Below, in pieces: positions 55,339 to 63,734 of a stretch of DNA of 64,000 nucleotides. Under the pieces are notes generated by a model that searched no databases, was not told where the DNA came from, and saw nothing but the letters and a program-made list of their open reading frames with translations. The stretch comes from Marinitoga sp. 38H-ov (GTDB lineage Bacteria > Thermotogota > Thermotogae > Petrotogales > Petrotogaceae). Location of the stretch: assembly GCF_011057715.1 (NCBI RefSeq), contig NZ_LNGH01000022.1, positions 1-64,000 on the forward strand, written 5' to 3'. The position numbers were made by a program, and so were the translations under genes. Position 1 is the stretch's first letter; each line of letters starts with the position of its first letter.

Positions 55339-55939
55339 AATATTCCCTAATAAATGCAAAATTTGCGGAAAAGATATATTATTAAACAAATTAATATGCG
55401 AGTCTTGTGAAGACTCGCTTTTTATGCCATCGTATATAATTAAAAGAAATATAAAAATTTACTTTTCTACTGTATACGAAGAGCCTATATCAAAACTAAT
55501 TAAAGAATTTAAATTTAAAAATAATGTACATTTTGCGAAAATTTTCGCAAAATTAATATATAAAACATATAAATATTATAAAATAGAATTTGAAAATATA
55601 CCAGAATTATTATATATACCGTCAACAATTAACCATCTAAAAAAGAGAGGTTATAATCCTGTAAGGTTAATTACAAAACAATTCTCTAATATGACAGGTT
55701 TTGATATAAGTAATAATTTAAAAGTAAATCCGGCTTATTATAAATCTCAAGTAAATGCAAAAAATCTTTTAGAAAGGAAAATTCAAATAAGAAATAAATT
55801 TGAGTTTATTAAGTCAAATAAAAAAACATATATTTTAATTGATGATGTTTATACAAGTGGTGCAACTATAGAAGAAGCGATTAATAAAATAGAAGGGAAC
55901 GTTATCCCCATAATTCTTTGCAAAAATGTTAAAAAATGA
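55325..55939 (+). CDS. comF: ComF-family phosphoribosyltransferase-like protein
   Basis: 204 residues; the GTG start overlaps the HEAT gene by 14 bases. An N-terminal four-cysteine zinc site (Cys11, 14, 25, 28: KCKICG, ICESCE) is followed by the PRTase fold with KRGYNPVRLITKQ and the PRPP loop YILIDDVYTSGATIEEA. ComF proteins are needed for DNA uptake in competent bacteria, probably helping single-stranded DNA entry or processing. The gene contains a hairpin with a T-run (55398-55423) and a 24-base perfect palindrome (55530-55553). Confidence 0.9.
   Translation: MFLNEIFPNKCKICGKDILLNKLICESCEDSLFMPSYIIKRNIKIYFSTVYEEPISKLIKEFKFKNNVHFAKIFAKLIYKTYKYYKIEFENIPELLYIPSTINHLKKRGYNPVRLITKQFSNMTGFDISNNLKVNPAYYKSQVNAKNLLERKIQIRNKFEFIKSNKKTYILIDDVYTSGATIEEAINKIEGNVIPIILCKNVKK
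55398..55423 (+). terminator. Terminator-like hairpin inside comF
   Basis: A 9-bp stem gcgagtctt/aagactcgc with loop gtg (55398-55418), followed by five T. It has the form of an intrinsic terminator but lies within the coding sequence, about 74 bases after the start codon, so it could attenuate comF expression. Activity is unproven. Confidence 0.5.
55530..55553. repeat. 24-base perfect palindrome in comF
   Basis: attttgcgaaaa followed directly by its complement ttttcgcaaaat, no spacer. It encodes HFAKIFAK. Could be a protein-binding site or a product of palindrome-forming replication errors. Confidence 0.8.
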
Positions 55940-56039
55940 CAATCTTTATTAATCTTGATTTTCTGTTATTATATATTATTATTTATAATTATCTTAAGAA
56001 TGCTTGGTAATTCTGTTGTTTGCTAAAAAAAAATATATG

Positions 56040-56062
56040 ATACAATTTATTTGGCAAAAAAA
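56040..56062 (+). promoter_or_regulatory. Possible promoter of the DUF4912-GH57 operon
   Basis: A TGATACAAT extended -10-like sequence follows a poor -35 in the 140-base gap after comF. The start codon and a GGGGGTCT site follow at 56080. No terminator was seen after comF, so read-through is possible. Confidence 0.35.
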
Positions 56063-56079
56063 ATTATGGGGGTCTAATA

Positions 56080-56853
56080 ATGATTATAGATAAAAAGCTT
56101 TCTAATTTACTGGATAGTGAAGAGCCAAGTATTCAAGAGTTGAGAAATATTGCGAAAAATATGGGTATAAAATTAAAAAGGTCTATGAGGAAAAAAGATA
56201 TAATAAAAGTTATTAAAAGTAAATTAATTCAATTAAAAGAAGAAGGACTAATAACGGAAACCTCAAACTCTTATTCTAAAATATCAATAGAAAACATTAA
56301 TCTTGTTGAAGACAAACCCTTAAATAAAAATATACTTATTATTACAAGTGTTAATTCTCATTGGATATATGCCCAATGGTTTTTTTCTAAGGAATTATAT
56401 AAAAAGATAAATAAGTTACCTGAAAATATTAAGATTGTAATGAGATTTTATGAAATAAAGGAAAATACATTTGATGATATAAATAGAATATATGAATCAA
56501 ATAATGATTTGAGAAATTACAAAAGCTATTATTTTTTTGTTCCTGAATCAAATGTTGAATATATAGCAGAAATAGGCTATTTAGACTTTGAAAAAAATTT
56601 TATATCATTAATAAAAAGTAATAAAATAAAAATGCCTTCTGAAAAAATACAGTTGTCTGAGAATTTAGTAATATTTAATTTAAAGACCAATAAAAAGAAA
56701 AAAATAAGAAAAAAAATTGATATTAATATTGTTGAAAAAATTCCGAGTTTAGCAACAGGAAATATGGCATTGCATCAATTGGGAGATAAACCTCCTATAT
56801 CTGGTGGAGGTTCATTTGTTTGGAATTTATATTCTAGGGGGACAAAAAAATGA
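56080..56853 (+). CDS. DUF4912-domain protein with a Rho/SAP-like N-terminus
   Basis: 257 residues. Residues 15-50 (PSIQELRNIAKNMGIKLKRSMRKKDIIKVIKSKL) form a SAP/Rho-N-type helical module with basic patches. Residues 80-190 are the DUF4912 fold (LIITSVNSHWIYAQWFFSKELYKKI, VMRFYEIKE, YYFFVPESNVEYIAEIGYLD), which resembles carbohydrate- or protein-binding modules. The tail has the Gly-rich GGGSFVWN. It overlaps the GH57 branching enzyme gene by four bases, so it probably works with alpha-glucan synthesis. Function is not known from sequence. Confidence 0.8.
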   Translation: MIIDKKLSNLLDSEEPSIQELRNIAKNMGIKLKRSMRKKDIIKVIKSKLIQLKEEGLITETSNSYSKISIENINLVEDKPLNKNILIITSVNSHWIYAQWFFSKELYKKINKLPENIKIVMRFYEIKENTFDDINRIYESNNDLRNYKSYYFFVPESNVEYIAEIGYLDFEKNFISLIKSNKIKMPSEKIQLSENLVIFNLKTNKKKKIRKKIDINIVEKIPSLATGNMALHQLGDKPPISGGGSFVWNLYSRGTKK

Positions 56854-58433
56854 ATCAAAGAAGTTCTAAAATTATTTTTGTATTGCATTCTCATTTGCCA
56901 TATGTTAGACATCCCGATTATGAAGAATTTATGGAAGAAAGATGGTTATTTGAAGCGATAACAGAAACATATATTCCTATTATAAAAGTGTTAAAAAATT
57001 TGGAAAATAAAGAGATAAATTTTAAATTAGTTATGAGTTTTTCTCCTACTTTAATAGAAATGTTAAATAGTATAGATTTGCAAGAAAAATATATTAGATA
57101 TTTAAGAAAAATAATTGAATTAGCGGAAAAAGAATATGAAAGAACCAAGGATGAAGAAATAATTAAGCATAAAATGGCTGATTATTATGCTAGTAAATTT
57201 AAAGAAATTTTATATATTTTTGAAAAAGAATATAATAAAAATATATTATTGGCTTTTAAAGAATATGAGGAAAAGGGTTATTTGGAATTAATAACAACAT
57301 CAGCAACACATGCAGTTTTGCCAATATATGCTGAATATCCTGAAATAATAAAATATCAAATTAAATATGGGTTAGAAACATTCAAAAACGCTTTTGGTCA
57401 TTATCCAAAGGGATTTTGGTTGCCGGAAATGGGCTATTATGAAGGATTAGATGAGAAATTAAAGGAATTTGGTATTGAATATTTTTTTGTAGAGAAGCAT
57501 GGACTAATATATGGAAATCCTTATCCAATATACGATGTATATTATCCTGTTATAACAAATTCTAATGTTTTTGTTTTTGGAAGAGATAAAGAGAATAATA
57601 TAGATATATTTGATCCAGAAACAGGGTATTTAAATGACCCTAGATATAGGGAGTTCTATAGAGATATTGGATTTGATAGAGAATATGAATATATAAAAGA
57701 TTATATAGATAAAAGTGGAGTTAGATGCAATACTGGAATAAAATATTATAAGATTACAGGAAAAGAAAAAGGTTTATATGATAAATTATTATACGATATA
57801 GATGAAGCATATATTGCAGTAAAAGAAGATGCTAAAGATTTTGTCCAAAAAAGATTAAATCAAGTTAATAAGTTAAAAAATAAATTTGAAAGTATAACTC
57901 CAATCTTAACTTATGCTTTTGATACAGAATTTTTTGGTCATTGGTGGTATGAAGGAATAATATTTTTAGAAAAAGTAATTGAATATTTATATAATACAGA
58001 TGAGATTTCTTTGACCACACCTAAAGAAGTTATAAAAGATTTAGAAGAGGTTCAAGTTTTACAACCTTCAAAATCTTCTTGGGGGATAAATGGATATTTT
58101 GAAGAGTGGATAAATGGAAATAATGATTGGATTTATCCGGCAATACATGAAATGATAGAAATATTTGAAATGAAAAAAAATAATGAAAATAAAGAAATTT
58201 TAAATATGATGTTAAAAGAGATAATGCTTACACAATCAAGTGATTGGGCTTTTATTATTAGTTCTGGGACAACAGTTGAATATGCCGTTAACAGAATAAA
58301 AACACATGTGAAACGTTTTTTTGAACTAAATGCAATGCTTGATAGTGGAAAAAGTGATAAAAATAAGTTAAAATATTATATGTGGATGGATAAAATTTTT
58401 GAGAATATAGATTTTTCATCATTTTGCGATTAA
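56850..58433 (+). CDS. GH57-family 1,4-alpha-glucan branching enzyme
   Basis: 527 residues, like the Thermotoga enzyme. Forms alpha-1,6 branches in glycogen-like glucans. N-terminal IFVLHSHLPYVRHPDYEEFMEERWLFEAITETYIP is typical. The nucleophile Glu193 lies in GFWLPEMGYYEG and the acid/base Asp358 in TYAFDTEFFGHWWYEG. The C-terminal helical domain includes SSWGINGYFEEWING and LTQSSDWAFIISSGTTVEYA. Coupled to the DUF4912 gene. A gap of 22 bases precedes porG, so some POR transcripts may begin here. Confidence 0.92.
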   Translation: MNQRSSKIIFVLHSHLPYVRHPDYEEFMEERWLFEAITETYIPIIKVLKNLENKEINFKLVMSFSPTLIEMLNSIDLQEKYIRYLRKIIELAEKEYERTKDEEIIKHKMADYYASKFKEILYIFEKEYNKNILLAFKEYEEKGYLELITTSATHAVLPIYAEYPEIIKYQIKYGLETFKNAFGHYPKGFWLPEMGYYEGLDEKLKEFGIEYFFVEKHGLIYGNPYPIYDVYYPVITNSNVFVFGRDKENNIDIFDPETGYLNDPRYREFYRDIGFDREYEYIKDYIDKSGVRCNTGIKYYKITGKEKGLYDKLLYDIDEAYIAVKEDAKDFVQKRLNQVNKLKNKFESITPILTYAFDTEFFGHWWYEGIIFLEKVIEYLYNTDEISLTTPKEVIKDLEEVQVLQPSKSSWGINGYFEEWINGNNDWIYPAIHEMIEIFEMKKNNENKEILNMMLKEIMLTQSSDWAFIISSGTTVEYAVNRIKTHVKRFFELNAMLDSGKSDKNKLKYYMWMDKIFENIDFSSFCD

Positions 58434-58455
58434 CTTTTGAAAGGAGGGCATAAGA

Positions 58456-59031
58456 GTGCCAGAAAAATACTTTGAAATTAGATGGCATGGAAGAGCTGGT
58501 CAAGGAGCAAAAAGTGCTTCACAATTCTTGACAGAGGCTGCTGTAGAGGCAGGATTATATTCTACAGCTTTCCCAGAATATGGTGCAGAAAGATCAGGTG
58601 CACCTATGAAAGCTTTTAACAGAATAGCAGAAGTTCCAATAAGGATAAGAAGTGGTATTGAAACACCTGATGTAGTAGTAGTTTTTGATGACACAATGTT
58701 AGGTTTACCAGATATTACTTTAGGTTTATCAGAAGATAAAATATTATTGGTAAATACAGTTATAACTCCAGCAGAAGTTAGAGAAAAAACAGGATTTAAA
58801 GGAAAAATCTATACAATTCCTGCAACAGATATTGCATTAGAAGAAATAAAAAGAGGTATTCCAAATACAGTTATGATAGGTGCTTTGGTAAAATTAACAA
58901 ATGTTGTTCCATTAGATGTTATAAAAAATAAGGTTAAGAAAACATTTGAGAAAAAATTCTCAACTGAAGTTGTAGAAGCTAATATAAGAGCTGTTGAAAG
59001 AGGTTATCAGGAGGTGAAAGGCGATGCCTAA
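58456..59031 (+). CDS. porG: Pyruvate:ferredoxin oxidoreductase gamma subunit
   Basis: 191 residues; GTG start after GAAAGGAGGGC. Member of the four-subunit (gamma-delta-alpha-beta) POR that oxidises pyruvate to acetyl-CoA and reduces ferredoxin. N-terminus YFEIRWHGRAGQGAKSASQFLTEAAVEAGLYSTAFPEYGAERSGAPMKAFNRI is the family hallmark. Overlaps porD by eight bases. Confidence 0.95.
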   Translation: MPEKYFEIRWHGRAGQGAKSASQFLTEAAVEAGLYSTAFPEYGAERSGAPMKAFNRIAEVPIRIRSGIETPDVVVVFDDTMLGLPDITLGLSEDKILLVNTVITPAEVREKTGFKGKIYTIPATDIALEEIKRGIPNTVMIGALVKLTNVVPLDVIKNKVKKTFEKKFSTEVVEANIRAVERGYQEVKGDA

Positions 59032-59332
59032 ATATGATAGCTGGAAAGATATGCCTATCGCTGGAGTTATTGACAAACCAGCTACAGCAAGAGAATACAA
59101 TACAGGTACATGGAGAATAATGAGACCTATTATAAATAAAGACGCATGTATTAATTGTATGCAATGCTGGTTATATTGTCCAGATATGGCAATTAATGGT
59201 AGAGTAAAAGAAGATGGGAAAACAGAAATGTTAGGCTTTGATTATAATTATTGTAAAGGTTGCGGAACATGTGCAGAAATTTGTCCTGTAAACGCAATTG
59301 AAATGAAACCTGAAACGGAATTTTTGAAATAA
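59024..59332 (+). CDS. porD: Pyruvate:ferredoxin oxidoreductase delta subunit (2 x 4Fe-4S ferredoxin)
   Basis: 102 residues. Two ferredoxin-type clusters: CINCMQCWLYCP and CKGCGTCAEICP. It relays electrons from the alpha/beta core to external ferredoxin. Ribosome binding site AGGAGGTGAAAGG inside the end of porG. N-terminal part PATAREYNTGTWRIMRPII is conserved in the family. Confidence 0.95.
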   Translation: MPKYDSWKDMPIAGVIDKPATAREYNTGTWRIMRPIINKDACINCMQCWLYCPDMAINGRVKEDGKTEMLGFDYNYCKGCGTCAEICPVNAIEMKPETEFLK

Positions 59333-59347
59333 GGAGGTTGAGTATAA

Positions 59348-60517
59348 ATGCCTACAAGATTAGCGGTAACTGGTGCAGCTGCAGTAGCTCATGCTATGAG
59401 ACAAATTAATCCAGATGTAGTAGCTGCATATCCAATAACACCACAAACACCAATAGTTGAATATTTTGCTGGCTTTGTAGCAGATGGAATTGTAGATACA
59501 GTTATGGTACCTGTTGAATCTGAACACTCAGCAATGAGTGCTGTTGTAGGTTCTGCAGCAGCAGGGGCAAGAACAATGACTGCAACAGCTGCTAATGGTT
59601 TAGCTTTAATGTTTGAAGTTGTATATATAGCAGCATCAATGAGATTACCTATAGTTATGCCTATTGTTAATAGGGCATTATCAGGACCTATTAATATTCA
59701 TGGTGATCATTCAGATGCTTACTCAGTAAGAGACGCAGGTTGGATTCAATTATTCTGTGAAAATTCACAAGAAGCATATGATATGACAATAATAGCTACA
59801 AAATTAGCTGAAAGAGAAGAAGTTTTAACACCAGCAATGGTTAACCTAGATGGTTTTATTACATCACATGGTGTTGAAGGTGTAGACTTATTAGATGATG
59901 AGGTAGTAAGAGATTTTGTTGGTATTTGGGAACCAAAATACCCATTATTAGATGTTGATAATCCAATTACACATGGTCCATTAGATTTATTTGACTATTA
60001 TTTTGAACATCATAGACAACAACAAGAAGGTTTAAAAAATGCATATAAAGCATTACCTGAAGTATTTGCAGAATACGAAAAAATTTCAGGAAGAAAATAT
60101 GATTTCTTAGATTTATATAGAATGGAAGATGCAGAATATGTAATGATTGTTATGAACTCAGCAGCATCAACAGCTAAATATGTTGTTGATGAATTAAGAG
60201 AACAAGGTATAAAAGCAGGTTTAGTAAAACCATGGGTATTTACACCATTCCCTAAAAAAGAATTATTAGAAGCATTAGAAGGAAGAAAAGCTATAATGGT
60301 TCTTGATAGGGCAATGTCATTTGGTAAAGAAGCTCCATTATATTCATTAATAAAATCTGCATTGTATGAAGCTAAAGATAGACCTATGATTGGTTCATAT
60401 GTATATGGTTTAGGTGGAAGAGATGTAACACCTACAATGTTAAAAGTTCCATTTGAAGATGCATTAAAAGGTGACTTAGATCCAAACGAAGAAAGATATC
60501 TTGGTTTAAAAGAATAA
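59348..60517 (+). CDS. porA: Pyruvate:ferredoxin oxidoreductase alpha subunit
   Basis: 389 residues. Contains VTGAAAVAHAMRQINPDVVAAYPITPQTPIVEYFAGFVADG, where the PITP segment and VESEHSAMSAVVGSAAAGARTMTATAANGLALMFEVVYIAASMRLPIVM form the substrate and cofactor area. C-terminal domain has VKPWVFTPFPKKELLEAL and LDRAMSFGKEAPLY. 16 bases after porD with AAGGAGGTT. Confidence 0.96.
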   Translation: MPTRLAVTGAAAVAHAMRQINPDVVAAYPITPQTPIVEYFAGFVADGIVDTVMVPVESEHSAMSAVVGSAAAGARTMTATAANGLALMFEVVYIAASMRLPIVMPIVNRALSGPINIHGDHSDAYSVRDAGWIQLFCENSQEAYDMTIIATKLAEREEVLTPAMVNLDGFITSHGVEGVDLLDDEVVRDFVGIWEPKYPLLDVDNPITHGPLDLFDYYFEHHRQQQEGLKNAYKALPEVFAEYEKISGRKYDFLDLYRMEDAEYVMIVMNSAASTAKYVVDELREQGIKAGLVKPWVFTPFPKKELLEALEGRKAIMVLDRAMSFGKEAPLYSLIKSALYEAKDRPMIGSYVYGLGGRDVTPTMLKVPFEDALKGDLDPNEERYLGLKE

Positions 60518-60532
60518 TGGAGGTGAACAATA

Positions 60533-61507
60533 GTGCCTGTAAATATGAAACAATTAATTAATTTGGTAGAAAAAGAAGATTGGCCATTTACACAAGGTCA
60601 TAGATTATGTCCTGGATGTAATGCGCCAATGGTAGCAAAATGGGCTACAATGACAGCAAAGGCTTTAGGATATGAACCAGTTGTTGGTGCAGCAACAGGT
60701 TGTTTGGAAGTTTCTACAACAATTTATCCATTTACATCTTGGAATATTCCATATATTCATAATGCATTTGAAAATGTTGCAGCAACTATTTCTGGTGCAG
60801 AAGCAGCATATAGATCATTGTTAAATAGAGGAAGAGTAAAAACAGATAAACCAATTAAGTTTATAGCATTTGGTGGAGACGGTGGAACATATGATATAGG
60901 TCTTCAAGCATTATCTGGAGCTGTTGAAAGAGGACATGACTTCTTATACATCTTATACGATAATGAAGGGTATATGAACACAGGTAACCAAAGATCAGGT
61001 TCTACACCTCCAGGTGCAGATGCAACTACAGAACCAATAGGAAGCGAAAAAGCTGGTAAAGTTCAATTTAAGAAAAATATTGTAGAAATTATTGGTGCCC
61101 ATGAAAATGTATATGCAGCAACAGCTGTTACATCAGATCCATTTGACTTTATGGCTAAAGTAGAAAAAGGTTTGAATCATAAAGGGCCAGCATTTATTGC
61201 TGTTTTAGCACCATGTGTAAGATTCTGGAGAATTCCAGAAAGTACTGGACCACAAATTACAAAATTAGCTATGGAAACTAAATACTGGCCAGTATATGAA
61301 ATAGATAGAGGGGTTTATAAAATAACAAGAAAACCAAGAAACTTTAAACCTATAGAAGAATATATTAGATCAGTAGGAAGATTTAGAAAGGCATTACAAC
61401 ATCCTGAATATAAAGAAATTATCGCTGAAATGCAAAGATATGTAGATACAAGATGGGAAAGATTATTAAAATTAGAAGAAGTAACAAAAGATCTATATTT
61501 AAGATAA
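60533..61507 (+). CDS. porB: Pyruvate:ferredoxin oxidoreductase beta subunit (TPP-binding)
   Basis: 324 residues; GTG start after TGGAGGTGAA. Binds thiamine pyrophosphate and a 4Fe-4S cluster: CPGCNAPM early cysteines, GAATGCLEVSTTIYPFTSW, FGGDGGTYDIGLQALSGAVERGHDFLYILYDNEGYMNTGNQRSG (TPP motif GDG...N), and a late Cys in LAPCVRFWRIPE. Last gene of porGDAB, followed by a strong terminator. Confidence 0.96.
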   Translation: MPVNMKQLINLVEKEDWPFTQGHRLCPGCNAPMVAKWATMTAKALGYEPVVGAATGCLEVSTTIYPFTSWNIPYIHNAFENVAATISGAEAAYRSLLNRGRVKTDKPIKFIAFGGDGGTYDIGLQALSGAVERGHDFLYILYDNEGYMNTGNQRSGSTPPGADATTEPIGSEKAGKVQFKKNIVEIIGAHENVYAATAVTSDPFDFMAKVEKGLNHKGPAFIAVLAPCVRFWRIPESTGPQITKLAMETKYWPVYEIDRGVYKITRKPRNFKPIEEYIRSVGRFRKALQHPEYKEIIAEMQRYVDTRWERLLKLEEVTKDLYLR

Positions 61508-61515
61508 TATAAAAA

Positions 61516-61542
61516 CAAAAACCGGGGCTTGCCCCCGGTTTT
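61516..61542 (+). terminator. Terminator of porGDAB
   Basis: An 11-bp perfect stem aaaaaccgggg/ccccggttttt with loop cttgc. The right arm ends in the T-run. It overlaps the probable promoter of the next gene. Confidence 0.9.
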
Positions 61543-61554
61543 TAGGCTATATAA
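61528..61554 (+). promoter_or_regulatory. Promoter overlapping the por terminator
   Basis: TTGCCC (61528-61533) and TATAAT (61549-61554), 15 bases apart, 31 bases before the foldase start. The -35 lies in the loop and right arm of the por terminator hairpin, a compact arrangement. Confidence 0.5.
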
Positions 61555-61584
61555 TAAATTGTAAAGGTTAGAGGGGGTTTATAG

Positions 61585-63552
61585 ATGAGAGATTGGTTCG
61601 TAAAATGGGAAAAAATAATAGTTTGGACAATAGTTATACTATTTACTGCAGGTATTATTTGGTGGTCAATAGCAACATATATGGGGGCATCAAGAAACAA
61701 TGTTTCTAATAATGTAAAACCATCAAAAGATGATGCAATTGCTATAATTACAAAAGATGGAACGGATCTAGATTATCCATATTGGATAATGAGTTATGAA
61801 GTAAATGACGAAGTATCACAACTAAGACAACAATATATTGCATATGGTCAAACATTAGATCCAGTTTTTGATGAAATAACTTTAACATATAATTCTGTAA
61901 ATCAATTATTTGATATTAAAGTAATAGAATATTATGCGGAGAAAAATGGATTATTACCAACAGATAAAGAAGTTGAAAATGAATTTAATAAATTTATTGA
62001 TGATCAAATTGCAAAATTGAAAGAAAATGAAGAAAATTGGAAAAAATATTTAGATTATTATCAATCAGAAGATAATTTGAGAAATGTAATTAAATCTAAT
62101 TATAAAAATGCATATAGAACTCAAATGATTTTTGACAGAGTAAAAAATAATATTTCAAATATTTCAAAGGAAGAAGGATTAAAATATTTAGAAGATAATT
62201 TTAATGATTTAAAAACTCAATACGAAGAAGTAAAAGCACAACATATATTAGTTTCAGATGAGGCAACAGCAAATAAAATAAAAGGAATGTTAGAAAATAA
62301 TGAAATATCTTTTGAAGATGCTGCTGCGAAATATTCTAAAGACACTTCAAATGCAACAAGTGGTGGAGAATTAGGATGGTTTAAACATAATACTATGGTT
62401 AAGGAATTTGAAGATGCATCATTTGGAGCTACTGTAGGTGAATTAGTTGGTCCGGTAAAAACAGACTATGGTTATCATTTGATTAGAGTTCAAGATAAGA
62501 AAATATTTGAAAAACCAGAAGATATAATGGATAAATTTCCAGAAATATATTCTGAAATTGAAAATAAATTAAAAGATGAAAAATTTATATCTTGGATTAA
62601 AGATTATAAAGAAAGTGAAAAATTAGGATTGAATTATGTTGATGAAAAATTAGAATATTATAATAAATATGCAGAATTACAAAAATCAAATGATGAAGAA
62701 AAGATAAGAGAATTTATTAAAGATTTAGAAGATTTTATATTTGATGAAAACGGGGAAATATCTGTAGATACTTCCACAGATGAAATGGCAATATATATTA
62801 ATACAACACAATTATTAAAAACTATATTAGAAGACAGATTAGATAAATTCACTAAATATATAACATTAAGTGAAGATGTTGATCAAGAAATTTTAAATCT
62901 TGGATTAGATGAAATAAATAAAAAATATGAAGAAATTAGCAATAAAATGAAAGAAGTAGAAGGTGAAGAATATACAAAATTATTAAAAGAAAGATTTAAA
63001 TATGAAGATGCTAGAGATTTCTTATCGTTAAAAGAAGAATTAAAAAATTACACAGAAGAACAAATAAAAAACGGAAAAGTTGAAACAGAAAAAGAATTAG
63101 AAACATTAAAAGCAAAAAGGATAAAGGTATTAGATGAATTATTTGTTGAATATCCAAGTTCTTCAAAAACAATCGAATATTATTATCAAGAAGCTCCAGA
63201 AAATCCAGAAGTAGCTCTAAAATACTCACAAAATAGATTTAATACATATAAACAATATTTATCATATATAGATGCAAATGCTATGTTCCAATATTTTGGG
63301 CAACAATTAAGAGAAATTAGTTTTAATCTAAGTAGAGTAGCATATTCTAAAGCTTCTACAGAAACAAGAATTGAAGCATTAGAAACACTAATTGATTTTA
63401 ACGATATTTTCTCACAAGATAAATTTTCAAAAATAGGATATTTAGAAGAAATTAAAAAATTAGATCCTAAATATCCTGGAATAGATAAAATGATCGAAGA
63501 AGCAGAGAAAGAATATCAAGAATCACAAAATGCAACAACAACAACAAATTAA
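61585..63552 (+). CDS. Membrane-anchored parvulin-type foldase (SurA/PrsA-like)
   Basis: 655 residues. One N-terminal membrane helix (about 12-33, IIVWTIVILFTAGIIWWSIA) places it in the periplasm. A SurA-like N-terminal helical domain follows, then a single parvulin PPIase domain (about 210-310, AQHILVSDEATANKIKGML, FEDAAAKYSKDTSNATSGGELGWF, VGPVKTDYGYHLIRVQDKK). The C-terminal 340 residues are highly charged and helical (EEKIREFIKDLEDFIFDE, YEEISNKMKEVEGEE) and have no recognised domain; this long extension is unusual. Likely aids folding of exported proteins of the toga. Ribosome binding site AGAGGGGG. Confidence 0.85.
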   Translation: MRDWFVKWEKIIVWTIVILFTAGIIWWSIATYMGASRNNVSNNVKPSKDDAIAIITKDGTDLDYPYWIMSYEVNDEVSQLRQQYIAYGQTLDPVFDEITLTYNSVNQLFDIKVIEYYAEKNGLLPTDKEVENEFNKFIDDQIAKLKENEENWKKYLDYYQSEDNLRNVIKSNYKNAYRTQMIFDRVKNNISNISKEEGLKYLEDNFNDLKTQYEEVKAQHILVSDEATANKIKGMLENNEISFEDAAAKYSKDTSNATSGGELGWFKHNTMVKEFEDASFGATVGELVGPVKTDYGYHLIRVQDKKIFEKPEDIMDKFPEIYSEIENKLKDEKFISWIKDYKESEKLGLNYVDEKLEYYNKYAELQKSNDEEKIREFIKDLEDFIFDENGEISVDTSTDEMAIYINTTQLLKTILEDRLDKFTKYITLSEDVDQEILNLGLDEINKKYEEISNKMKEVEGEEYTKLLKERFKYEDARDFLSLKEELKNYTEEQIKNGKVETEKELETLKAKRIKVLDELFVEYPSSSKTIEYYYQEAPENPEVALKYSQNRFNTYKQYLSYIDANAMFQYFGQQLREISFNLSRVAYSKASTETRIEALETLIDFNDIFSQDKFSKIGYLEEIKKLDPKYPGIDKMIEEAEKEYQESQNATTTTN

Positions 63553-63556
63553 ATAC

Positions 63557-63592
63557 AAAAAAAACGAAGAGCGATTGCTCTTCGTTTTTTTT
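63557..63592 (+). terminator. Terminator after the foldase gene
   Basis: A stem of about 16 bp (cgaagagc/gctcttcg extended by A/T pairs), loop gatt, then a long T-run. Confidence 0.9.
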
Positions 63593-63691
63593 TGATTTAT
63601 ATTAATAAATTGTGAAATATTACATAAATAATATTTTAATAAATATAATCATAAATAATTAACTGTCATTAAATATAAAACAATTTGTTAT

Positions 63692-63720
63692 TTATTTGAT
63701 TTAATAGTAATATAAAATTA
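63692..63720 (+). promoter_or_regulatory. Possible promoter of the NuoE-like gene
   Basis: TTGTTA and TAATAT, 17 bases apart, upstream of the AAGGAGGTGAA site. The match is fair, and the start codon follows at 63735. Confidence 0.4.
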
Positions 63721-63734
63721 AGGAGGTGAATGAA

